Source: Urophycis tenuis (taxonomy: Eukaryota; Chordata; Actinopteri; Gadiformes; Phycidae). From it: DNA of 64,000 bases. The notes below the pieces were generated by a model that worked only from the letters and a program-made list of their open reading frames with translations, made no database searches and was not told the origin of the DNA. This document shows, in pieces, positions 13,181 to 29,556 of this stretch. The stretch spans positions 3,207,614 to 3,271,613 of the forward strand of contig JAXIVH010000031.1 in assembly GCA_036785325.1 (NCBI GenBank), in the 5' to 3' direction. Position 1 is the first letter of the stretch. The number at the start of each line of letters is the position of its first letter. The position numbers and the translations under genes are program-made.

Positions 13181-13268
13181 CTGTGTGTGTTTGTGTCTGT
13201 GTGTGTGTGTGTGTGTGTCTCTCTGTGTGCGTGCGTGTGTGTGTGTGTGTCTCTCTGTGTGCGTGCGT

Positions 13269-13307
<39 letters not shown>

Positions 13308-16300
13308 TCTCTGTGTGCGTGCGTGTGTCTGTGTGTGTGTGTGTGTGTGTCTCTCTGTGTGCGTGCGTGTGTGTACGTGTGCATCAGGCAACCCCAAGGG
13401 AGCCATGCTGACCCATGGGAACCTTGTGTCCAACTGCTCGGCCTTCATCAGTGTCACTAACGTAAGACGTCGTGGCGCGGCTCCCAGACTGACGTGACTC
13501 TGTGTACAACACGGCCGTGGGACCACACAGCGTCTCTCAAACCTTGTCCTGGTGCTCTGCCTCCATCCCTCTCCCCGGGTCACTCTGTTTGCTCCCCGTC
13601 CATAGTGACGGGGGGGGCTACATCCTCTCTCTGTTAACCCCTTATGTCACTCACTGCCTCTGTACTGTGATCTGTGTCCATCTTTTATTCTGTGGACATA
13701 TCGTGAAACTCCACAAAGCCCAACAACCCGAGCGTCAAATGAGAAAGCACACAATTTTGGCACAGAAATAACAAATGTATTTTGTACTGTAGTGTTTCAG
13801 TTCTCCATTCATATTATGTTTGCATTTTCACAATGCAAGCCCCAAGTTTGAAGTTCCCAAATTAATGAGAGTGGACCATCTGTAGCAGTAAAAATGTGGT
13901 ACATTCATACTGAGTAGTTAAGAACAGTTAAAGAGGACCTTGCTAGTTAGCCTCTACCCAGACTATAGACAAGCTACACATCCCGAGTCAACAACAAACT
14001 GTGCTTTGCTATTGACGTATTCAAGGGTGAAATGGTGCCTTTGAGAATCAATTGTAACCATGGTCACCACTTCACCACCGATCCCTACAGAGTAACCGCA
14101 GCAGGAGACTTTCCCAATGAGCTATTGTTAGTCCAATCAGGACTCACCTCTGGCCCTCCTCTGCTCTTCTGTGCCATCTGATACTCTTGCTATGATGATG
14201 CTCATACTCACACTATGCGATGGCTCTGCTGTGCTCTTTTATTTTCTACTGTACTGTGATCACTCTACTGTTCTCTAATTTGGTCTACTGTTTGGTGCTA
14301 ACGCTACTGTTCTTTACTCTTTCTGCTGAACTGTGATAACTACTGTGCCCTACTCTTTTCTACTGCATTGTGATAACTACTGTGCCCTACTCTTTTCTAC
14401 TGCGTTGTGATAATGCTACTGTGCCCTACTCTTTTCTACTGCAATGTGATAATGCTACTGTGCCCTACTCTTTTCTACTGCATTGTGATAATGCTACTGT
14501 GCCCTACTCTTTTCTACTGCATTGTGATAACTACTGTGCCCTACTCTTTTCTACTGCATTGTGATAACTACAGTGCCCTACTCTTTTCTACTGCATTGTG
14601 ATAACTACAGTGCCCTACTCTTTTCTACTGCATTGTCATAACTACTGTGCCCTACTCTTTTCTACTGCATTGTGATAATGCTACTGTGCCCTACTCTTTT
14701 CTACTGCATTGTGATAATGCTACTGTGCCCTACTCTTTTCTACTGCATTGTGATAACTACTGTGCCCTACTCTTTTCTACTGCATTGTGATAATGCTACT
14801 GTGCCCCACTCTTTTCTACTGCATTGTCATAACTACTGTGCCCTACTCTTTTCTACTGCATTGTCATAACTACTGTGCCCTACTCTTTTCTACTGCATTG
14901 TCATAACTACTGTGCCCTACTCTTTTCTACTGCATTCTGATAATGCTACTGTGCTCTATACTGTTCTACTGTGATAACTCTACTCTTCTCGTCTCTGTTC
15001 TTTTGTACTGGCATAACTGTGATACCGTGCCCTGCTCTCCAGTCGTATACCCCGACCTTGCCTGGAGATGTGATGATGTCTTATCTGCCTCTGGCCCACA
15101 TGTTTGAGAGGATGGTGGAGGTACACACAGAAACCCTGACACTCCCAGCCCCTGTCACCATCTTTACCTGTGTGTGTGTGTGTGTGTGTGCGTGTGTGTG
15201 TGTGTGTGTACCACATTGTAGGCTGTCAGTCCATGTACTCCCAGTGATGTCCACATGTCCTATCTGCCCCTGGCTCATATGTTTGAGAGAGTAGTAGAGG
15301 TATGTTTTACTGTACGCTCTTTGTTGGTCGCCCGCCTGCTCTCTGTCTCTCCTTCCTCTCCACACACCGCTGTGTCTCCGAAGTGGTGTCTTGTTCCCAG
15401 CCACCTGTGTAATTATGTCTTAGCCCCCCCCCCCTTCTCTGTCTTGGCCACAGACCAAGGAGTGGTATTGTTGCCTTGGAAACAGCTGTGGAATCTGGTA
15501 CTATTTCCTGCTCTTCCGGCCGCTTGTAACACATGACAAACTACACTGATCTGATCTGATCATGTGACTTAAGTATTTAGATGATATCAAGTAGTCTGAC
15601 ATTAGCTTTGACCCGCAACCCAAAAATATAATCATTAAGGAAATGCATAATTCAAGAAATTAATGAATGACGAATCTTGTGTTGCCTCGCTTGTCGTGTG
15701 ACTTTTAATCCATCTCCTCTCTTATCTAACCCGACATACCAACCCTGCTGCCTGCCGACCTCCGTCACCGTGTGTGTCCCATCCCCCTTCTGAACTCTGT
15801 TTCCTGTCTGCAGGGCCTGATGCTGGTGCACGGCGCCAGGATCGGCTACTTCCAGGGAGACATCCGGCTGCTGATGGACGACCTGGTGACGCTGAGGCCC
15901 ACTGTGTTCCCCGTGGTGCCCCGCCTCCTCAACAGAATGTTTGACAAGGTGGGCCCTGTAGACCCCCCCCCCCCCCCCGGGGACACGTCCATAGCCAGAG
16001 CAGGGTTTACACGCGTGTGGTCCATGACACAGCTCGACAGTGGCTCGGTTTTTAAGGAGCCCCCACGTCAAAGTGACTCGCTCCTGTTGGGCTGTTGCTT
16101 TGCTGCCACCTTGAGGATTAATAGTGAATAGTCTGGAAACAAACATTTTGTCTTGCGGTCTATGTGGCCCCGTTGTGGTGTGCTTCTGTTACTGGGTGTG
16201 AAAGCACTCTGAATTGTGTGTGTGTGTGTCTGTTTCTGTGTGTGTGTGTGTCTGTTTCTGTGTGTGTGTGTGTGTCTATGTGTCTGTGTGTCTGTGTGCT

Positions 16301-16988
16301 CTGTTGTGCGAGCAGATCTATGGGCAGGCCAACAGCCCGCTGAAGCGCTGGATCCTGGGCTTTGCCTACCGGAGGAAGGAGGCGGAGCTGAAGAGAGGCA
16401 TCGTCCGGCGAGACAGCATCTGGGACAAGCTGATCTTCAGGAAGGTCCAGGTAGGTCTGTGTACGCGCTGCAGCCCAGAGACGCTCGCTCAGCATGCTGT
16501 TTGGCAAAGCCAGCCTAAAACACTGACATGTCAATACATGGTGGCCACACTGAACCACGCTAACACAAGCAGCCAAGCCTTCGAGTGTGAACTTGGAACC
16601 AGCTGCAATGTTGCGATGAGTTCAAGTCTGTCACTGTGAATAGACAGGGGGGGCATCTGGCTGCTTATTTGTCGGGTTTCCGTCAGAGATTTGCTTTACA
16701 AATACGCTGCTTCATTGTGTCTTCAAAAGTGATGTTCTTAGGATTCAATGTTACAAAAGCACATATGACTATATTTCTATGTGTTGGCTCTCAAAGCAAA
16801 TGAAAAGGCAATTCTGACACAGGACAGACAGTATGTTGTTTGAAATGCATTTCGTCTCTTGTATATAATCACACACTGCCCCCTGCAGGACAGTCTTGGT
16901 GGTCGCGTGCGTCTCATGATAACTGGAGCCGCTCCGGTCTCTCCTACTGTGCTCACGTTCCTGAGAGCAGCATTGGGCTGTCAGGTAA

Positions 16989-17040
<52 letters not shown>

Positions 17041-17244
17041 GGTACAGGAGTCACAGTGTGGAGGTTCTTGATACTAAATGAATGAGGCTCTGGCTCATGT
17101 TGCCTGTTGTTGTCTCTTGTTTTCACAGTTCTATGAAGGCTATGGGCAGACAGAATGCACTGCTGGATGCACTTTATCAATGCCTAGTGACTTCAGCGCA
17201 GGTAAGACAAACAAGCACACACACTCACACGCACGCACACACAC

Positions 17245-17301
<57 letters not shown>

Positions 17302-17461
17302 CTACAGGGTGTTTCTTACTTCTGGACTCCTCCTCCCAAGGCCATGTTGGGGCTCCTCTGCCCTGTAATGCAATCAAACTGGTGGACGTGGAGGAGATGA
17401 ACTACCTGGCTTCTAACGGGGAGGGAGAGGTAACATGAGACACACACACACACGCACACAC

Positions 17462-17510
<49 letters not shown>

Positions 17511-18478
17511 TACAAAGACTCATCGAAACTCTTAAGTTCCAATGCCAAGCAGAGGATTTGTGTGTGTGTGTGTGTGTCTGTGTGCGTGCGTGCATGTGTG
17601 TGTATCTGTGTGTGTGTGTCTGTGTGTGCGTGCTTGCAAGTGTGCGTGCGTCCCTGTGAGTGCGTGCATGTGTGTGTGCGTGCATGCATGTTTGTGTATA
17701 TCTGTGTGTGTGTGTGTGTGTGTGCTTGTGTGCGTGCGTGCATGTGTGTGTATCTGTGTGCGTGTGTGTGTGTGTGTGTGAAGGTGTGTGTGAAGGGACC
17801 CAACGTGTTCAGAGGTTATCTGAAGGACCCAGAGAAGACGGAGGAGGCCCTGGACGCAGACGGCTGGCTCCACACCGGGGACATTGGGAAGTGGCTGCCG
17901 GTGAGTCACCACAGCAGACACACGCACGTGAACTCACATTGACTCATCGCCTTAAAGGTGCAGTGTCAGCACGCTCCGTCCTCCATCAAAATAGTTCAGT
18001 CAGAATGGAGTTTCATGCACTTTTTAATCCAAGTGTGAAACACGAAGCTGGTTGCAACCTCACCGCAAGTGGACGCCTCAATTTGACACACTGGACCTTC
18101 AACTTAAGTCCTTGTAAAATATTTGTAGCAATTTCGACAGCTATATCAAAGCATTGTTGATCCTGCATTTTACACACTTTACACAAAGCTAAACACCCAA
18201 TACTTATATTGGGACATATATATATATATCTTGGACATATTCTATGTCCCTCACAACTTTGTGTGTTAACCTTGCAATGTACATGCCATAAACTGTCTGT
18301 GTGTGTGTGTGTGTGTGTGTGTGCAGAACGGTACGCTGAAGATCGTGGACAGGAAGAAGAACATCTTCAAGCTGGCGCAGGGCGAGTACATTGCCCCCGA
18401 GAAGATCGAGAACGTCTACGTCCGCAGTGACGCCCTGTGCCAAGTCTTTGTGCATGGGGACAGCCTGCAGGTAGGAGC

Positions 18479-18568
<90 letters not shown>

Positions 18569-18622
18569 TGTGTGTGTATGTGTGTGTGTGTGTTTGTGTA
18601 TGTACGTGTACGTGTGTCTGTG

Positions 18623-18655
<33 letters not shown>

Positions 18656-20924
18656 GTGTGTGTGTGTATGTACGTGTACGTGTGTGTCTGTGTGTGTGTG
18701 TGCGTGTGTATGTGTGTGTGTGTGTGTATATATACGTGTGTGTGTGTGTGTGTGTGTGTGCGTGTGTACGTGTGTGTGTGCGTGTGTGTGTGTGTGTGTA
18801 TGTGTGTGTGTGTGTGTGTATGTACGTGTACGTGTGTGTGTGGTCTAACAGTGAATGTACAACCTGCATCTCTCCCTGTGATTTGGTCTGCTGCTGCCCC
18901 GCCCTGTGAGGACTACAAAGTGTGAGGGTGTGGCTGCCATGCAGCTGCTGCTCAGGTGCATCACACCTGTGGAGGCGGGGCCTGTCGAGTCCGCGGGGCC
19001 CCAACCCAACAAAGGGCCGGGGCGGTCAGACCCCATAGACATTAGACGTTGCAAATGGTACATTGAATGAGAGCAACATATAAGGCAGGGCAGGTGTACA
19101 ACAAGGCTATCAAATCACAGTCATTACCATTAATAGGCCTATCAAATTCAGCAGAAAGCCCCGGCCCGCCGCCTCAGACAGAACAGCTGTAGTGTGTCGC
19201 GTCGTCTGAAATAAGGTGTCTTAAGTAAACAATGTAGGACCATTCTTTTTAACCCCTCAGTCTGGTGTCCAATGGAAGGATATAATGCCAACGATAATAT
19301 TTTAGATATATTTATATGAGAGAACGACTAACAAATCACGCAGTTAAGAACTCTTATTTTGCTTGTACACCCACACTTATTGAGTGGTTATTTTATAGCC
19401 AATTGTAAAAAATTGAGAGACATAGCCCTTTAGTTTGAGATACATTTAAAGTAGCTTTTGCTTTAAATTAAATATTTAAAGACATGCCGAACTTCAAAGG
19501 CGACGTATTCCTCCGTGCACAAACAAATGACAAGATGAAAGTCTTGTGGAGAGTATGCTGCTCTGAAGGTGCATTCACCGTGTGTGTTTCATCCTCCCCC
19601 CCCCCTCCCCCCCAGGCCTGTCTGGTAGCCGTGGTGGTACCTGACCCGGACTTCCTGTGTGGCTGGGTGAAGAAGACCCTGGGTCTGGAGGGCAGCTACC
19701 TGGAGCTGAGTAGCAAACAGGTGAGGACAGCATGCAATCACACAGAGGCATGCAAGCATACACCCTGTGTGCACACACACACACACACACACACAGTATG
19801 GATCTATAAGATAGGGTTTGTTTCTATATTTTGAATTGGAAGCTAAAGTTTGCCAGACATACCTAAAGTATCCAGTGATGAACACATGCTTCCTGTTTAT
19901 TCCCCCTGCTGTCTTTCTAGGAGGTGAAGGCGGCCATCTTGGATGACCTGCTGAACGTTGGCAAGCAAGGAGGCCTCAAGTCCTTTGAGCAGGTAGTCAT
20001 CAGGAATGTAGAGGTCATCAATATTGTGTGCATCAAGTATGATGATGTGTGTGTGCTGGTGAAGTGTGTCAACACAGGGTCTCTCAACTCTCACAGTCCT
20101 GCCGCGTGACACACACTTTCACCCTCAGGTGAGAGTGTCGTTTGGTCATTGCTCTCACACTGACCAAACAACACTCACAGCAAAACACTGCAACAGAGTT
20201 CAACAGGCGAACGAGTTACAGTCAAATCCTACTGGTTAAACCAAGTGAACGACTATGACTCTTGAAGATAGCGGAGTCATCGTAAACGGGGTGTTGTCTC
20301 TGAACTTGCTCCCTGATTGGTGGGTAATGCTTATCTCTGTGTGGATTGGAGAGCTGGTCAAAGTCACAGCTGGGAGTTCTTTCAAGCAAGATTTGACATA
20401 TATTAACAACACGTCTTTGACTTTCTTTAGTGAACAAACCCGTGTGCCCTTCTTTGGGTTAGTGTGTGTCTAATAATGTGAAAGAGTATTTCCCTGGGTG
20501 GAAGTGGTCAGGGTTATCCTTAAGACGTAAGCTCTTGCTCCCACCACATGTGTAAGCCTCATACTTTTTTAAAGCCTGATGGTGAATCCAGTCCCAATGT
20601 GTGCACGTGAAGTGTGCGTACGTGTGATTCAGCCCATCAAAGTCTCACTCCAGCCAGGTATCCAACCCTGTAAGTATCATGGTTGAGATCACCCCCTTTA
20701 AGGACATAGGTTGCTGGTTTGATTCTTGCGTGTGCCTGTGTGGGCGTCAGTAACCCCTGTCCTGATGTCTCCCTATCGTTCAGGTGAAGGCCATCTATGT
20801 CCACAACCAGATGTTCTCCGTCCAGAACGGCCTGCTCACACCCACCCTGAAGGCCAAGAGGGCGGAGATGCAGAAGTGCTTCAGGGCCAAGATCGATGAG
20901 CTGTACGCCGGGATCAAAATGTAG
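7697..20924 (+). CDS. acsl1: Long-chain acyl-CoA synthetase 1 (complete, 19 coding exons)
   Basis: Role: ATP-dependent activation of long-chain fatty acids to acyl-CoA at ER or outer mitochondrial membranes. Exons: 7697-7906, 9577-9691, 10572-10738, 11287-11386, 11486-11661, 12587-12619, 12754-12805, 13388-13461, 15043-15120 or 15222-15299, 15814-15948, 16316-16450, 16889-16984, 17129-17201, 17341-17429, 17784-17900, 18327-18470, 19616-19720, 19921-19992, 20784-20924. All junctions are GT-AG and phase-consistent, giving 703 aa (human ACSL1 about 698). Visible parts: N-terminal membrane segment at residues 34-50, ATP/AMP motif CFTSGTTGNPKGAM (278-291), gate SYLPLAHMFER, YGQTECTAG, and DGWLHTGDIG. 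The exon starts in an untranslated leader at 7664; ATG 7697 is the first in-frame start. Residues such as DARTMY and FSVQNGLLTPTLKAKR also occur in ACSL6, but linkage to cenpu, casp3 and irf2 favours acsl1. Confidence 0.95.
8000..8340. repeat. Pyrimidine-rich CTGTCTCTGTTTC minisatellite
   Basis: Degenerate tandem units built from CTGTCTCTGTGTCTCTGTTT and relatives. They create long false reading frames on both strands. It lies in acsl1 intron 1. Confidence 0.9.
8485..8790 (-). mobile_element. LINE 3' end in acsl1 intron 1
   Basis: Begins with an (AGATA)n-type run followed by TTCCTTTATTAATCCCC, a layout typical of the reversed 3' tail of fish non-LTR retrotransposons. No coding frame remains. 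Family not assigned. Confidence 0.5.
9208..9486. repeat. (GT)n/(GTCT)n compound microsatellite
   Basis: Alternating GT, GTCT and GCGC blocks about 280 bp long, ending about 90 bp before acsl1 exon 2. Confidence 0.95.
9792..10190. mobile_element. MITE-like repeat beginning TTAAAGGTGCAGTGTA
   Basis: Starts with TTAAAGGTGCAGTGTA and GGATTTGGTGGCATTTAGCG, a sequence I associate with dispersed teleost non-autonomous elements. A second copy of the first 15 bases occurs at about 17954. The right boundary is uncertain; a poly(C)/CA tract lies inside. It is in acsl1 intron 2. Confidence 0.45.
10931..11284. repeat. (GT)n compound microsatellite abutting exon 4
   Basis: A GT run interrupted by a ~100-bp higher-order unit (GCGCGTGCTTGTGTGT ... 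GCATGCGTGCCTGTGTATG) that is repeated. It ends at the TGTGTAG acceptor of acsl1 exon 4 at 11286. Confidence 0.95.
11652..12078. repeat. ~44-50-bp G-rich minisatellite carrying the exon 5 donor
   Basis: About nine copies of a unit containing GATGGAGGTATGYACAGTGA, then GGGCTTCTSGGGGTGG and a G run and TCTA. The first copy overlaps the authentic acsl1 exon 5/intron 5 junction at 11661/11662. Copies differ in G-run length and in one Y position. Confidence 0.9.
12978..13384. repeat. (GT)n/(GTCTCTCT) compound microsatellite
   Basis: About 400 bp of GT runs punctuated by TCTCTCTGTGTGCGTGCGTG units, ending 3 bp before the acsl1 exon 8 acceptor (CATCAG, 13387). Confidence 0.95.
14330..14995. repeat. 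37-40-bp minisatellite upstream of gate exons
   Basis: About 16 copies of a unit reading CTACTGTGCCCTACTCTTTT then CTACTGCATTGTGATAA, in 37-bp and 40-bp versions (ACTACTG versus ATGCTACTG junctions). It is pyrimidine-biased on the + strand and ends about 50 bp before acsl1 exon 9a. Confidence 0.92.
15043..15120 (+). CDS. acsl1: acsl1 alternative fatty-acid gate exon 9a
   Basis: A 78-bp exon in phase 0-0 with AG acceptor at 15041-15042 and GTACAC donor. It encodes 26 residues ending in MSYLPLAHMFERMVE. It is equal in length, phase and C-terminal sequence to the exon at 15222-15299, so the two are candidates for mutually exclusive use. ACSL1 and ACSL6 in mammals are known to have such paired gate exons. 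Confidence 0.9.
15169..15210. repeat. (GT)n microsatellite between the paired exons
   Basis: The GT run occupies much of the 101-bp spacer between exons 9a and 9b. Confidence 0.95.
15222..15299 (+). CDS. acsl1: acsl1 alternative fatty-acid gate exon 9b
   Basis: A 78-bp exon with TTGTAG acceptor and GTATGT donor, encoding 26 residues ending in MSYLPLAHMFERVVE. The N-terminal ten residues differ from exon 9a. Including both exons would keep frame but duplicate the gate, and the 101-bp intron between them is tight for ordinary splicing, which favours exclusive use. Confidence 0.9.
16217..16300. repeat. (GT)n/(TCTG) microsatellite
   Basis: GT runs with TCTGTTTCTG interruptions in the intron just before acsl1 exon 11. 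Confidence 0.9.
16990..17038. repeat. (CA)n microsatellite after acsl1 exon 12
   Basis: A CA run begins about 6 bp after the exon 12 donor. Confidence 0.95.
17212..17300. repeat. (CA)n microsatellite in acsl1 intron 13
   Basis: A CA run with a few GC interruptions between exons 13 and 14. Confidence 0.95.
17438..17784. repeat. (CA)n then (GT)n pair filling acsl1 intron 14
   Basis: CA repeats at about 17438-17506 and GT/GC repeats at about 17558-17783 lie on the same strand and are complementary, so the intron transcript could fold on itself. The GT run reaches the exon 15 acceptor. Confidence 0.93.
18299..18323. repeat. (GT)n at acsl1 exon 16 acceptor
   Basis: A GT run ends in GTGCAG, the acceptor at 18326. 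Confidence 0.95.
18480..18841. repeat. (GT)n/(TACGTG) compound microsatellite
   Basis: About 360 bp of GT runs with TATATACG and GTACGTGTACGTG interruptions, starting 10 bp after the exon 16 donor. Confidence 0.95.
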
Positions 20925-21865
20925 AAGGCTGGCTGGGTCGGGAGACCCTTGCGCACAAGGAATGCCTGTGTTTAAACTGATGGTGAACACAGACGGCAAT
21001 CATAGTGATGAAAATGCACAAACACACACACACACAGACGCACACACACTGTGACTAAACAAACTAGGAAGACTCATCTCCTGGTCCTTGATTGTCATGT
21101 GATTCAGTTACAATATTAATGACGCGTTTTGTGATTGCAACATGGAATGGGTCGCGTGGGGTCATGTGAGAGCAGGCAGAGAGGATGAGTTGTGATTGTA
21201 AAACAGACAAATGAAGGAGTGTGAGGTGGGCGGTGCACAGCGTTATGCATTGAGGATAGCGTGTGGGCTCCCACACTGAGGGCTTCAACAGGGCGTAACA
21301 CTACGGGTAGCTGCTCTGCTGCAGCAGGGAGTTCATACTCCCATCCATCTTGTGGACACAAACCTTTTAAAAGGGAGCCTCTCACACAGGGCTTAGACTT
21401 TGTTAATCATGGGATGACCAGCCATATTGTTCACTTTCTTGTGTTACACGTATTGTTAATTCTCAAGTATCATTTACACAACGCTGTTAGTTTGGAAAGG
21501 TGTTTTTAGAGTCTTGTTGTTTCTGAGCAGTGCTACATTGTTTTGTTGTGCTCAGATTCCATATCAGGGATGTGACAGATTAGAGATTAAAATGTATTTA
21601 CTCACTCCTTCACTGGAGCTCATTGTGTTCATTTATTTATCATAGTCCTGAAGACAGCTTTTTATTGTAAGAAACGTGCCTAGGAACACTAGCTGATGAA
21701 GTGAATTAGGAAACTGTTGTTTGTTTAAAGAAAATTCTGGTGGAATGTCTTACTGCTGACTGAGCTCGCATTTAAATGTTTTTTTTTTCTTCATTTAAAT
21801 CCAAATATGGTCATTGCAGCGCTATCATTATTTTCAATGTGCTCTCTGGGATTTGTCAGTTTTTA

Positions 21866-21880
21866 AAAATAAATAACAAT
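21866..21880 (+). terminator. Candidate poly(A) signal region for acsl1
   Basis: Overlapping AATAAA hexamers (AAATAAATAACAATG) lie about 950 bp after the stop codon. A weaker ATTAAA lies near 21584. The choice is not resolved. Confidence 0.4.
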
Positions 21881-22444
21881 GTTGAATCGGATGGTATTAT
21901 GTGTGGTGTGTTGTATATTGTGTGTTCTACCTTCAACTTTATCACAAATTTATAACACTTTTTCATACATCACACCTCCATTTCCAAACATGATATAGAC
22001 CTAGCCGTGTTCCGATATCCATTCTTACCGTACTTAGTATACTTAGTTTGAGTATGTAGAAGAAGGCAAAAAGAAGTGTACACAAAGGTGAGTGCATCAT
22101 TTGAAACAACACTAACATCTGAAAATCTGCATACTTAGTGAGTACGGATAGTGTACTACGTTTAAGTGTACTCATGAAGTATGGTCAAGAACTTGAACAA
22201 TGTGATTTTAAAATGATTGTATTTCAAAAACTGCCAGTACTCTGTATCATGTTAGGGTCATAACAATATTTCACCACTGACAATGTAGAGCATTTATGTA
22301 CAACATATCTTATAATTCTATATCATTGGGCTATACTGTATGTTAGGTACATTCTTAAACCTGAGAGTTCATATTGACTGTCATCTGTCTCTGAATGTCC
22401 ATGTGAATTCTGTATGCACCACAACCCAACAGCAAGAAGCAGAA

Positions 22445-22618
22445 GAATTTAGCAGAAGCTTTTGCCCAAAGTGACTTATAAACAGCAAATGTGTGGGGTT
22501 CAACATGTGGACATTTGGAGGAGGAGGGGGGGACCAAGGGGATCGAACCGCCGACCTATACGGTGAGTGGACGACCGGCTCTGTCCACCCGCTCTACCCA
22601 CTGAGCTACTGCCCCCCA
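22445..22618 (-). repeat. tRNA-derived SINE (copy in acsl1-cenpu spacer)
   Basis: On the minus strand it starts with a tRNA-like head: box A region GTAGCTCAGTGGGTAGAGCG and box B GGTTCGATCCC (plus-strand 22538-22549 is the complement). It then runs into the shared tail with GCCCAAAGTGACTTATAA in plus orientation. Other copies: 28165-28330, 41790-41937 (minus) and 43118-43275 (plus). Confidence 0.85.
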
Positions 22619-22619
22619 C

Positions 22620-23020
22620 ATGCCCTCCTGCTCACCCAATGTCTGGACCCCCCTCTCTCACCCCCCTGGACATATTGGCTGCTTATTTATCCCACTGTAC
22701 CCTCATATCAAACGGCATGCATCTGTTGCACCCATTGTTATGATGCACTACTGTACACTGTTACTTATTATCTCCGTACTACCTCTACAATTACTACCTC
22801 CACTTGCTCTATCTGTTTATTGTTCACTTTTGTTACTGTTTACTACCGTTTACTACTGTCACTTTAATTACTATAATGCCACTGTTTCATAATGCACTAC
22901 TCATGTACAATACTGCACCTTAATAGCTCCTTTGCACTTCTGGTTAGAAGGTTTACATTTTGTTGTCTCTATACTTGTACTCTGCACAATGACAATAAAG
23001 TTGAATCTAATCTAATCTAA
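22620..23020 (+). mobile_element. LINE 3' UTR with (ATCTA)n tail
   Basis: The stretch ends in GCACAATGACAATAAAGTTG followed by AATCTAATCTAATCTAA. An AATAAAG motif and a pentanucleotide tail are typical of 5'-truncated fish non-LTR retrotransposons. No reverse-transcriptase frame remains. Confidence 0.65.
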
Positions 23021-23489
23021 AACTGAAAGTGATGGGGGTGAGGGAACAGCCTACTCTGCAAATCCTCTTCAACAGGACTATAGTTGAACAGGCAGCCCTC
23101 CCATGTCCTGTATTCAGAAAAACAACTTCTCACAGGTAGACTCTGCAGGGTTCCAATTAAATACAGAAGATATGTTAATATGTATAACAACTCTTCCATC
23201 CCTTTATCTGTGAAGCTCCTAAACTCAGGACATAAGGAGGACATGAAGGTGTTGCATGTACTTGACTTTTGTTTGCATTGTGCTATGCACTTCATGTCTG
23301 TTACTGATCTATAATTCTATTTTCTATGTGGCCTTTTATATTCTGACTTATACTATTCCTCCATTTTAAAATGACAATAGAGTCAATTTCTCAGCATTAA
23401 TATTAACACTGTTATATTTTGTAGAATTGTTTTGTTATTATCTTAGTCCTACCAGTCCAAAGATGTTTTATATATATATTTACGTTAAC

Positions 23490-23625
23490 ATGTAGGGCAT
23501 TTAGCAGACGCTTTTCTCCAAAGCTACTTACAAAGACCACATTTGTCAGAAGAAGGTGAAACATGAAAGTCACCAGAACAAGTTCCAATCATTTCAATTG
23601 CTAGGTTAACCACTGCAACATCTCG
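23490..23625 (-). repeat. SINE-like dispersed element without tRNA head (copy 2)
   Basis: Same core (GCAGACGCTTTTCTCCAAAG) and same following segments (AGAAGAAGGTGAAACATG, AAGTCACCAGAACAAGTTCC, CTAGGTTAACC) as the copies at 3705 and 43925. Confidence 0.8.
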
Positions 23626-24334
23626 GGCAAAGTGTCAAGTTACCAGTTCCACATAAGTTATATATTCATGTACTTCTTATTTCTTATTTTCTATTTTCCT
23701 ATAATACTTGAATTCTTTCTTTTTTTTCTAGAATGGTGGCAATCGTGATCCAAATGTCATCCGGAGATCATGACAGTATTTCTGTTTCTGATGACATCTA
23801 TTTAGTGTAATTCCTGATAGTCCGCCGGAGGGCAGTGCAGCTCCTCCACGCGTTTAACATGCTGGTGAAACCGGCAAGCAAACGACGAAGAAGAAGAAAT
23901 GGTACGGCCCACTTTCTACGGTTATTTTGCGGGAACTCCACAGTCAGCTGTGTTGAGCCTCCACAGCCGTGGTCGCTGTTAGGTCGTTGTTGTTGTTGTG
24001 GACTTTGCTTTAATTTTAATGTTCATGATTAAAATTTACATTTTCCTAGTATAAATTATCCTGATTTGAAAGCTAGAGGCTGCTCCATTCAATAATAACG
24101 ATGAGGTATGTTGTTTTCTCACATGTAGCCTACAATGGAATTAGCATTGAAGCTTAACGTTGAATAAACGCCATATGCTGCCTGTATATAAAATAAGTGC
24201 TCACTAATCACAACTCACACGGTTGGGTTCATCCAAATGGTGGTTTACTTGTTTGTTTATTTAAACAGCTCTTTTGACTTTCTGTTCTGCTAAATGAACT
24301 TCTGCTGTACAGACCAAAAACCAAGGAAACCAAG

Positions 24335-29556
<5,222 letters not shown>

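Larger units (their letters stand above)
20925..24312. other. acsl1 3' UTR and acsl1-cenpu intergenic region
   Basis: No protein-coding exon is recognised. It contains the acsl1 3' UTR, a tRNA-derived SINE (22445-22618), a LINE 3' end (22620-23020) and a SINE-like tail (23490-23625). Around 23820-23905 a GC-rich stretch with an ATG and a donor-like ATGGTACGG may be a non-coding first exon of cenpu. Confidence 0.55.

Noticed and set aside
7697..20924. Assignment of the acyl-CoA synthetase as acsl6
   Set aside because: Some residues resemble ACSL6, but the gene order with cenpu, casp3 and irf2 is that of ACSL1. A phylogenetic tree would settle it.
22000..22170. Possible MITE with TACTTAGTATACTTAG motifs
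   Set aside because: Looks like a decayed dispersed repeat, but I could not define ends or a second copy in the window.
23863..23905. ATG with a basic stretch and a donor-like site as the cenpu start codon exon
   Set aside because: Joining it to the exon at 24313 leads to a stop in the following exon, so at most it is non-coding.
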